A DNA stretch of 11,566 bases from JBGTLW01 sp041743835. Lineage in GTDB: Bacteria; Planctomycetota; Phycisphaerae; Phycisphaerales; Phycisphaeraceae. Under the pieces are notes generated by a model. The model made no database searches and had not been told where the DNA came from. It saw only the letters and a list, made by a program, of their open reading frames with translations. Below are positions 7,319 through 11,566 of the stretch, piece by piece. The stretch spans positions 1 through 11,566 of the forward strand of contig JBGTLW010000369.1 in NCBI GenBank assembly GCA_041743835.1, in the 5' to 3' direction. Numbering within the stretch: the stretch's first letter is position 1; the number at the start of each line of letters is the position of its first letter. The position numbers were made by a program, and so were the translations under genes.

Positions 7319-8451
7319 GCAAGCTACCCGAACTGTTCGACCAGCTCGCACGTGATGCCCGGCGCTTGAGAGTCGGGCAGGCGTTGCCCGAAGATGGCAA
7401 GCTCACGCCCGAGCAGATTCAGGCGGTGCAGGCCGACTTGAAGTTCATGCTTGAGCAGCCAGGCGTCACGAGGCTGAGTGTTACAGATGCGCTCGGCAAA
7501 GGATTCGCTCGGACTTCGCTCTGGCGTTTCCTCAAAGCCAATCCCCTTGACGATGACAACAGGGCCGATGTGGACCGGATCGCGCGAGGCGTGAACCGCT
7601 TCATCGAAACCATAGCGCGCCGCAGCCATTCCAAGCTGCCGGCCGGGTTCGTGGAAACCAGCGCCGCCAGGAAGATGCTGGTGGTTGTCGAGAAGTGCAT
7701 CGAGCTGTGCGCTATTGGCCTGATCGTGAGCGATGCGGGGCGTGGCAAGTCTATGACACTGGAAGCAGCCAAGGGCATCTGGCCGGGCACGCTGCTGATT
7801 CGTGTCCGCCAGGCGAGCAAGTCGCCGACTGGCTTGGCGCGGCAATTGGCCGACGCGCTTGAGCTTCGATGCCGGACTCTCGCCGGCTCCCAGGTGCAGA
7901 CCCGCGTCATCGACGCGTTGGCCGGGACCGGCCGGGCGCTGCTGATCGATGAGGCCCACCAGCTCAAGCATGAGGCGTTGGAGTTCCTGCGCGACGTGCA
8001 CGATGAGACGGGCTGCCCGATCATCCTGGCCGGCACGGTCCGACTGGCGGATGCCGTGTCCGATGCGCAGATGTTCTTCGGCCAGTTCGCAAGCCGCATC
8101 GCGCTACGCCTGGACCTGACCGAGCAGCTCGCGGCCGAGGCGGGCGGCGACGGCGGACCGAAGCCGCTTCACAACGTCGATGAGATCAGACGGCTGTACG
8201 CCTCGGACAAGGTGCGATTCAGCGACGACGGGCTGATCCTGCTCCAGCGGATCGCGAACGTGCCCGGCCTCGGCGGGTTGCGCCTCTGCTCCAAGGTTGT
8301 GCAGGTCGCGGCCTCGGCGGCGCGTGCGAACGGTGCGGAGACGATCGACGCGAAGCTGATCGTGCAGGTGATGCGGATGCTCTACGGCAAGCGGTACGCG
8401 GTCAGCTCGATCGAGCGGGCCGTCGAGCAGAGCTGCGTGATGGTCGCGTAG
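7315..8451 (+). CDS. MuB-type AAA+ ATPase (transposition target selector)
   Basis: Partner of the transposase: MuB-like AAA+ proteins polymerise on DNA with ATP, choose targets and activate the transposase. Of 378 residues, the first 110 form a DNA-binding N-terminus containing a likely HTH (VTDALGKGFARTSLWRFLKA, 56-75). The ATPase follows: Walker A IVSDAGRGKS (137-146, Lys145), Walker B ALLIDEAHQL (208-217, Asp212/Glu213), a sensor-1 region PIILAGTVRL (235-244) and FASRIAL (258-264), whose Arg261 is the likely arginine finger. The Walker A has Ser139 where the first Gly of GxxGxGK[ST] is usual. A C-terminal helical region (about 300-378) resembles the lid domain. The ATG overlaps the transposase stop (7315-7318), the classic A-B arrangement of transposable phages and Tn7/Tn5053-like elements. 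Confidence 0.9.
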   Translation: MSKLPELFDQLARDARRLRVGQALPEDGKLTPEQIQAVQADLKFMLEQPGVTRLSVTDALGKGFARTSLWRFLKANPLDDDNRADVDRIARGVNRFIETIARRSHSKLPAGFVETSAARKMLVVVEKCIELCAIGLIVSDAGRGKSMTLEAAKGIWPGTLLIRVRQASKSPTGLARQLADALELRCRTLAGSQVQTRVIDALAGTGRALLIDEAHQLKHEALEFLRDVHDETGCPIILAGTVRLADAVSDAQMFFGQFASRIALRLDLTEQLAAEAGGDGGPKPLHNVDEIRRLYASDKVRFSDDGLILLQRIANVPGLGGLRLCSKVVQVAASAARANGAETIDAKLIVQVMRMLYGKRYAVSSIERAVEQSCVMVA

Positions 8452-8487
8452 CGGTTTGTTGACAAGGACTATAGAAGGGTGCCAAGG

Positions 8488-8970
8488 ATGGCTCATCGTA
8501 ACCTATACAAGCGGACGGAGAAGCTCGCGGATCGCTTGGAAGCGGCGCTGGCCGAGATGGCATCCTGGCGATCGAATCCTGTTGAGGCCGGCGTGGGCGA
8601 CAGCCCACGTCGGCTTGTTCTTCCGGCCCTGATCCGGCTCAAGATGGTCGGCTCCCGAAGCATAATCCTCAAGCTCCCGAAGCGTGAGTTGCACCGCCTG
8701 TGCGCCCAGATGCTCACGCCCGGCGTAACGGTCGCCGACGCATTGCGCTCGCTTTCGCCGGCTGGCCAGGTCCGGGTGAGTCGGTCGGCCGCGTACCGCT
8801 TCCATCGTGACCTTCACTGGGCGATCGATTCGCATTACCGAGGGCTTCCGTACCTGGCCGCAGAGAAGGAGTTCCGCCAGATGCCCGACCGTGCGCGGAG
8901 CACGTCGAAGCGTGCGGCGGGGCGAGTTCGAGGCCGGTCGAAGAAGGCGCGCTCGCGGCGTCGCGGGTGA
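8488..8970 (+). CDS. basic HTH protein, possible Mu gp27-like / small terminase
   Basis: Last gene of the rightward operon, 36 nt after the ATPase stop. The 160 residues have a helical N-terminus, then LPKRELHRLCAQMLTPGVTVADALRSLSPAGQVRVSRSAAYRFHRDL (about 63-109, quoted in pieces: LPKRELHRLCAQML, GVTVADALRSLS, VRVSRSAAYRFHRDL), a probable HTH in which VSRSAAYRF is the recognition helix. The layout resembles the Mu gp27 (DUF3486) pattern 'LP...l..g.t..ei...l...g..vS.saV.RY'. The final 30 residues are extremely basic (SKRAAGRVRGRSKKARSRRRG region), suggesting nucleic-acid binding. GAAGGG (8474-8479) lies 8 nt before ATG 8488; a GTG at 8479 would add three residues. If it is a small terminase it sits unusually far from the large one; a regulator is an equally good reading. 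Confidence 0.6.
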   Translation: MAHRNLYKRTEKLADRLEAALAEMASWRSNPVEAGVGDSPRRLVLPALIRLKMVGSRSIILKLPKRELHRLCAQMLTPGVTVADALRSLSPAGQVRVSRSAAYRFHRDLHWAIDSHYRGLPYLAAEKEFRQMPDRARSTSKRAAGRVRGRSKKARSRRRG

Positions 8971-8974
8971 TTAT

Positions 8975-9005
8975 CGGCCTCAAAAGGGCCGGGCGCTCCG
9001 CGCCC
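8975..9005 (+). terminator. hairpins after the transposition operon
   Basis: Immediately after the last phage stop, two overlapping, mutually exclusive stems occur: CGGCC/GGCCG (8975-8979 with 8987-8991) and GGGCGC/GCGCCC (8991-8996 with 9000-9005, loop TCC). No U-tract follows, so intrinsic termination is only possible; position is the main argument. Confidence 0.35.
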
Positions 9006-9241
9006 GCGCCCGCCCCCTAAACCGCGTTTCGGCGCTGTGAAGGGGGGTTGAAACGGGTTCAAAAGTGGTTCGTGGCCATTTCGCGCCACGCCCGATCCGG
9101 CTGGTGTGGCTCGGGGCGATTCTCATCTAAGTATCTGCAATAGCGCGGGTTGCAATCCTCTCCCGCGCTTTCCCTCCAATTGTCGCGGTTTCCCGGGCTT
9201 GGCCAGTTCGCCATGCCCGGTACATTTACGCAACAAAATCC

Positions 9242-9269
9242 TTGCCCCCGTCCCGCAATTCGCTAGAAT
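9242..9269 (+). promoter_or_regulatory. putative promoter for the first cassette ORF
   Basis: TTGCCC (9242-9247) and TAGAAT (9264-9269) are separated by 16 bp, pointing at the 71-aa ORF, with a predicted start near 9276. It stands just before the first GTTAGGC core, where an integron cassette promoter would be expected, although no integrase accompanies it. Sequence match only. Confidence 0.35.
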
Positions 9270-9298
9270 GCTAGACAACTTTGATCCGTATACTTACT

Positions 9299-9309
9299 GT
9301 TAGGCGACA
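9299..9309 (+). repeat. cassette core box GTTAGGCGACA (first copy)
   Basis: GTTAGGC fits the integron core-site consensus GTTRRRY. It stands directly before the ATG of the 71-aa ORF, and the same 11-mer recurs before the second small ORF (9930-9940). Its AGG lies 8 nt before the ATG and may double as the ribosome-binding element. No RYYYAAC partner was found upstream, so the site is either attI-like or truncated. Confidence 0.5.
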
Positions 9310-9312
9310 AGC

Positions 9313-9528
9313 ATGCTGCTGGCATACGCAACACCGCCGATCTGGTTTTTAGCGCTGCTTCTTATTGCTTGGGTGCTTGTTGCTCTGCCCTTAGCACTCG
9401 CCGCACTGATTTTCTTCGACCGTTTAGGACGTAGAAAGCCAGGTCGACCATGGCATCTCCCACTGATTGCAGTATCGTCTGTCGTGAGTGCTGCCTTACT
9501 GTATGTAAGATACTTCGTATGGGTTTAA
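9313..9528 (+). CDS. small membrane protein, 71 aa, cassette-like
   Basis: Probably a real small gene of unknown function. It encodes two strongly hydrophobic segments, about residues 9-35 (WFLALLLIAWVLVALPLALA and on) and 48-69 (HLPLIAVSSVVSAALLYVRYF), joined by a short basic loop (DRLGRRKPGRPW), giving a two-helix hairpin with both ends probably on the same side. The start ATG stands 3 nt after a GTTAGGCGACA box and the stop lies 6 nt before a GTCGCCTAAC box, which is typical of compact integron gene cassettes. Small membrane proteins of unknown role are common cassette cargo. It could also be a toxin-like peptide, with no antitoxin visible. Confidence 0.55.
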   Translation: MLLAYATPPIWFLALLLIAWVLVALPLALAALIFFDRLGRRKPGRPWHLPLIAVSSVVSAALLYVRYFVWV

Positions 9529-9571
9529 GCGAGAGTCGCCTAACCAGCCGCTGCAGCGGCTGTGTTTGAAG

Positions 9572-9711
9572 TCAAGCGGTTTGGAGTGATTTTTCGGGTT
9601 GTTTTTCGGGGTTGCTTTGGCATGTGGTGTGCTCCGGATTCCGGGGGTTCCAGGTTTCGTTGTTGCGGACCATCGTGTTGAGCATCGTCAGCAGTTTTCT
9701 CATGCAGTGCG
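9572..9711 (-). pseudogene. IS110-family transposase C-terminal remnant
   Basis: The minus-strand frame ending at TGA 9574-9572 encodes MRKLLTMLNTMVRNNETWNP plus a 23-residue tail. 'RKLLxxLNxMVRxxxxWNP' is the typical C-terminus of IS110-family (DEDD, Transposase_20) transposases. Everything upstream, including both catalytic regions, is missing: the frame runs directly into the REP palindrome at 9712. It is therefore a dead fragment, probably cut by the arrival of the REP pair or by deletion. Reading the tail past WNP as original is doubtful. The assignment rests on a short but characteristic motif. Confidence 0.5.
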
Positions 9712-9781
9712 TAGGTCCGGGCCTGCCCGGACACAACAGGCGTGCCGCGCAAAAAATTGTCCGGGCAGGCCCGGACCTACT
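9712..9781. repeat. BIME: two inverted GTAG-headed REP palindromes
   Basis: GTAG (9712-9715) precedes the hairpin GTCCGGGC-CT-GCCCGGAC (9716-9733). After a 26-nt spacer comes the mirror copy GTCCGGGC-AG-GCCCGGAC (9760-9777) followed by CTAC. The arms form a 23-bp perfect inverted repeat. A GTAG tetranucleotide next to a palindrome is the hallmark of REP sequences mobilised by RAYT (TnpA-REP) transposases. None is encoded in this window. Confidence 0.75.
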
Positions 9782-9942
9782 AACTGGTCGGTACAATGGT
9801 GGGCATGGGATGACGCATCGTCGGGCTCCTGTAAAAGGGGTTCGGATACACACCACGCTCAGATTGTCCCCGGCCGTGCAAGCACAGCCAACAGGAAACC
9901 CGGCGTCATCCCTATCTGAACGCTTCTACGTTAGGCGACACT

Positions 9943-10212
9943 ATGTCAGCCACATCGCACTTTCGCTTAGCGGATGCGTGGTCAGGGCACCGAGTTGCGG
10001 TGATTGCGTGGACTGTGTCAATAGCGTTACTTCCAATGCATCCGTTTGTGTCGTGCGATGTCAGTGGCAGCATCGGCATTGTGGGGATGGTTTGCGCAAT
10101 AGTCGCTGGTATCGCGGAGACGTGGTTTGCGCCCTATCGACGCTGGAGTTTTGCTCTGTTCGGCGCTGGCGGGTGGGTCTTGGTGCTCCTGTCTCCGATG
10201 TTCGTACACTGA
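9943..10212 (+). CDS. small membrane protein, 89 aa, cassette-like
   Basis: Unknown function. Three hydrophobic segments are visible: about 18-33 (VAVIAWTVSIALLPM), 43-60 (SIGIVGMVCAIVAGIA) and 69-86 (SFALFGAGGWVLVLLSPM), with polar ends and a basic PYRRW loop. It begins 2 nt after the second GTTAGGCGACA box, whose AGG sits 7 nt before the ATG, and its stop lies just before TCGCCTAACCA. It thus repeats exactly the architecture of the 71-aa ORF without sharing its sequence, as expected for two different cassettes framed by the same recombination boxes. A longer overlapping frame on the same strand was discarded because it starts inside the mobile-element remnants. Confidence 0.55.
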   Translation: MSATSHFRLADAWSGHRVAVIAWTVSIALLPMHPFVSCDVSGSIGIVGMVCAIVAGIAETWFAPYRRWSFALFGAGGWVLVLLSPMFVH

Positions 10213-10213
10213 A

Positions 10214-10222
10214 TCGCCTAAC
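10214..10222 (-). repeat. cassette end box TCGCCTAAC (orphan half-site)
   Basis: TCGCCTAACCA repeats the box after the first small ORF (9536-9546). No matching GTTRRRY core was found in the next 300 bases, so this second attC-like site looks truncated, perhaps marking the end of the cassette tract. Confidence 0.4.
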
Positions 10223-10526
10223 CATCACTATGTAAGCCGGGCTGCCAAGGGTGGATGATCGTCGATCAGCATCTTGCCTCTCTGTGCGGTTGGTTTCTTT
10301 GGCGAGGTTCGTTCACACCACGATTCGCCCCCGGAAAGGTGCCCGCAGGCGGTCGGCCGGCGGTGTGGTGCGGCCCGATTCGACTTTGCGCTTCCTCTTC
10401 CTGGGGTGAATCGCCGCACACCCGGTCGAGCCGGGCGGCGTGAGCGGGGCGCGGCGGTATGATGGGTTGGGGCGATGAATGGCCGCGCCGGGCGGGCAAT
10501 AGGTCGGGGCCCCGCTGCGTTACGCC
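10223..10526. other. non-coding stretch before the pseudopilin gene
   Basis: No convincing gene. It contains a compound hairpin, CCCGG/CCGGG (10421-10435), flanked by CGCCG (10412-10416) and CGGCG (10436-10440). It also contains a TATGAT box (10458-10463) that could be a -10 element for the downstream gene but lacks a clear -35. The minus-strand open frame across it is a high-GC shadow of the pseudopilin gene. Confidence 0.3.
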
Positions 10527-11132
10527 ATGATGAACAGCACGAATAGCCTGCGCCTGTCCCGGGCCCGATCGGCCGCGTTTACGCTGATCGAGCTGCTGGT
10601 GGTGATCTCCATCATCGGCATCCTCATCGCGATCCTGCTGCCGGTCATGGCTCACGTCCGGTCGTCGGCTGAGAAGGTCACGTGCAGCTCCCAGCTCCGG
10701 CAGATCGGGCTGGTCTTTGAGATGTACGCCCAGGACCACAAGGACTTCTTCCCCGTCGCCAAGTACATGCCCGACCCGTTCCTGTCTTCCTCGCCCGACC
10801 CCGGCCTGCCGGATACGCTCAAGCATTACCTCGACAAGGACACCGCAGACGGGCGGATATACCAGTGCCCGGACGATAGCCAGGTCTTCGCGCTCTCGGG
10901 CATCAGCTACGAATACAACTTCTCGCTGGGGGGCAACACCATCGCCAGCCACCTCGAACGCAGACACTTCCGCAGGATGAACATCCAGGCGAGCCAACTG
11001 GCGGTCAGCAAGGACTTTGACAACGCGGTGTTTGACCTGCAAGACGGCTCGACGATAGATGTGCCCATGCGCCACCTCCAGCGGAACATCCTCTTCGCGG
11101 ACGGCCACGTCGGCCGGCTTGAACTCAACTGA
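10527..11132 (+). CDS. type II secretion/pilin-like prepilin (DUF1559, H-X9-DG type)
   Basis: Class III signal prepilin of 201 aa, processed by a prepilin peptidase and inserted in the inner membrane by its hydrophobic helix. After a basic leader (SLRLSRARSAA) comes the cleavage/methylation motif A|FTLIE (cut after residue 17; Glu22 is the conserved Glu+5) and a 20-residue hydrophobic helix (LLVVISIIGILIAILLPVM). Then come CSSQLRQIGLVFEMYAQDH (53-71), a YQCPDD segment and, at the end, HLQRNILFADGHVGRLEL. These are hallmarks of the DUF1559 pseudopilins abundant in Planctomycetes. The terminal motif has eight rather than nine residues between His183 and Asp192-Gly193. Two ATGs in tandem (10527, 10530) are possible starts. 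The role in secretion or surface structures is not specified by the sequence. Confidence 0.85.
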   Translation: MMNSTNSLRLSRARSAAFTLIELLVVISIIGILIAILLPVMAHVRSSAEKVTCSSQLRQIGLVFEMYAQDHKDFFPVAKYMPDPFLSSSPDPGLPDTLKHYLDKDTADGRIYQCPDDSQVFALSGISYEYNFSLGGNTIASHLERRHFRRMNIQASQLAVSKDFDNAVFDLQDGSTIDVPMRHLQRNILFADGHVGRLELN

Positions 11133-11153
11133 GCGGCTACCGAAGAAAGCCGC
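11133..11153 (+). terminator. short hairpin after the pseudopilin gene
   Basis: GCGGCT (11133-11138) pairs perfectly with AGCCGC (11148-11153) across a 9-nt loop, right after the stop codon. No U-run follows, so it may only be a message-stabilising or weakly terminating structure before the next gene 58 nt on. Confidence 0.3.
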
Positions 11154-11210
11154 AACATCGCGGGTAATGGTCCCCGACCCGCCCTATTCGTGTGAAATGG
11201 AACCCAAGCT

Positions 11211-11566
11211 ATGATCGACACACTCAAAGAACACAAGAAGGTGGCGGCCCTGGCGCTGCTGGCGGTGGTGGTGTTATTGGCGGGCGGGTATTACGCATGG
11301 TCGATCATGCCGCCCCCGATGCCCACGACGGCGGAAGAAGCTGTGGCGCTGGTGAAATCCGAGAAGTTCCAGAAGCTGCCGGAGAACCAGAAGCGGGCGT
11401 ACCACGACCGAATCGCGGAGGTCATCGGCCCGCTGGACCCCGAGCAACGCCGGGAGCTCATCCGCAACCGCGACAACCGCGACGCCAACCGCGACATCAT
11501 GCGTGCCATGATGATGCAGCGCGCCAGGGCGTACGCGCTCGCGGATGAACCCGAACGCCAGAGGCT
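11211..11566 (+). CDS. single-pass membrane protein of unknown function (partial)
   Basis: The frame opens at ATG 11211 and is still open at the window edge (118 codons). It starts with a short basic cytoplasmic segment (MIDTLKEHKK), then one transmembrane helix (about residues 11-33, VAALALLAVVVLLAGGYYAW), then a Pro-rich hinge (MPPPMPTT) and a charged, helical domain rich in Arg, Glu and Asn (e.g. PLDPEQRRELIRNRDNRDAN), probably periplasmic. I do not recognise the family. It lies 78 nt after the pseudopilin on the same strand and could be co-transcribed. A rival frame beginning at 11192 was rejected because it lacks the membrane helix and reads as a Gly/Pro/Ala/Arg-rich GC shadow. Confidence 0.65.
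   Translation, partial: MIDTLKEHKKVAALALLAVVVLLAGGYYAWSIMPPPMPTTAEEAVALVKSEKFQKLPENQKRAYHDRIAEVIGPLDPEQRRELIRNRDNRDANRDIMRAMMMQRARAYALADEPERQR

Larger units (their letters stand above)
8971..9298. other. gene-free junction, probable right end of prophage
   Basis: No convincing gene is present. The stretch holds three further perfect or near-perfect inverted repeats. CGTGGC/GCCACG lies at 9071-9090. AGCGCGGG/CCCGCGCT lies at 9142-9169 with a 12-nt loop. CCGGGC/GCCCGG lies at 9193-9220 and encloses a second GGC/GCC stem. It also holds three GGTT motifs at 10- to 11-bp spacing (9046, 9056, 9067), which include TTGAA/TTCAA (9048-9062). Base composition and gene style change across it, from phage genes to short cassette-like ORFs, so the transposable end (transposase binding sites and terminal CA) is likely here. 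The exact end cannot be fixed without the left end. Confidence 0.4.
9535..9940. repeat. attC-like site interrupted by mobile-element remnants
   Basis: The left end reads GTCGCCTAAC (9535-9544; GCCTAAC fits RYYYAAC) followed at once by an 18-bp palindrome, CAGCCGCTGCAGCGGCTG (9545-9562), close to the 'CAAGTCGCTGCAGCGGAC' L-box style of proteobacterial attC sites. The right end is GTTAGGCGACA (9930-9940; GTTRRRY), complementary to the left over ten bases. Together they would make the outer arms of an attC. The roughly 400-bp length is far above the usual 57-141 bp and is explained by an IS110-like fragment and a REP pair lying inside. No clear L-box partner is visible on the right. Confidence 0.45.

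Noticed and set aside
5651..7351. A 566-codon open frame on the minus strand, antisense to the transposase
   Set aside because: It lies opposite a gene with intact catalytic motifs, shows no recognisable domain, and has the Arg/Val/Leu-rich composition typical of high-GC antisense shadows.
8459..8475. TTGACA followed by TATAGA before the 160-aa HTH gene as a promoter
   Set aside because: The spacing between the two boxes is only 5 bp, far too short for sigma70; nothing acceptable lies 16-18 bp downstream.
9142..9169. Possible tRNA 3' half or T-arm (GGGTTGCAATCC)
   Set aside because: The strong stem pairs AGCGCGGG with CCCGCGCT around a 12-nt loop, no 7-nt T-loop or acceptor and anticodon arms can be drawn around it, and no CCA follows.
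9299..10222. Reading the GTTAGGCGA/TCGCCTAAC boxes as terminal inverted repeats of two MITEs
   Set aside because: Not excluded, but the interiors are unrelated ORFs placed tightly between the boxes, the boxes match integron core consensus, and no flanking target duplication is seen; the cassette reading fits better.
9612..10235. A 207-codon plus-strand frame from a TTG start
   Set aside because: It begins in the IS110 remnant, runs through both REP palindromes and overlaps the 89-aa ORF in another frame; no domain is visible.
10266..11108. A 280-codon minus-strand open frame across the pseudopilin gene
   Set aside because: Rich in Arg, His, Asp and Gln with no motif; it mirrors the third-position GC bias of the clearly real pseudopilin on the plus strand.

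Overview
The window joins the end of a Mu-like transposable prophage (about 1 to 9,000) to a stretch of high-GC bacterial chromosome (about 9,300 to 11,566). The host is probably a planctomycete or a relative. The evidence is a type IV pilin-like protein with an FTLIE prepilin N-terminus, a CxxxLRQIGL segment and a C-terminal 'NILFADGHV' signature. These DUF1559/H-X9-DG pseudopilins are greatly expanded in Planctomycetes and Lentisphaerae. This assignment rests on one gene family and should be treated as inference.

Left block, minus strand (1-4280): a switch repressor (XRE-type HTH, no visible protease domain) is followed, with tight or overlapping junctions, by a 120-aa protein, a 90-aa protein, the large terminase (gp28/terminase type, 465 aa) and an HK97-family portal protein that runs off the left edge. 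The head-packaging genes therefore lie directly behind the repressor on the same strand.

Switch (about 4281-4484): two face-to-face promoters overlap at their -35 boxes and are covered by repeated TTGCA half-sites. The repressor transcript appears nearly leaderless. The rightward transcript has a leader of about 150 nt with two tandem hairpins.

Right block, plus strand (4485-8970): a 197-aa unknown early protein, a 747-aa MuA-type DDE transposase, a 378-aa MuB-type AAA+ ATPase and a 160-aa basic HTH protein that may resemble Mu gp27. The first three are translationally coupled by ATGA overlaps. Transposition and early functions thus run rightwards and packaging and morphogenesis leftwards, unlike the single direction of classical Mu. 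The prophage right end is probably in the hairpin-rich, gene-free stretch 8971-9298; the exact terminal bases cannot be fixed from this window.

Flank (9299-10222): two very small membrane-protein ORFs (71 and 89 aa) each sit between a GTTAGGCGACA box just before the ATG and a TCGCCTAACCA box just after the stop. This is the geometry of integron gene cassettes. The attC-like site between them is stretched to about 400 bp and holds a remnant of an IS110-family transposase C-terminus and a pair of GTAG-headed REP palindromes (a BIME). No integrase is present in the window.

Right end (10223-11566): a non-coding stretch, the planctomycete-type pseudopilin, and the start of a single-pass membrane protein cut by the window edge. 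No rRNA, tRNA or CRISPR array was seen.
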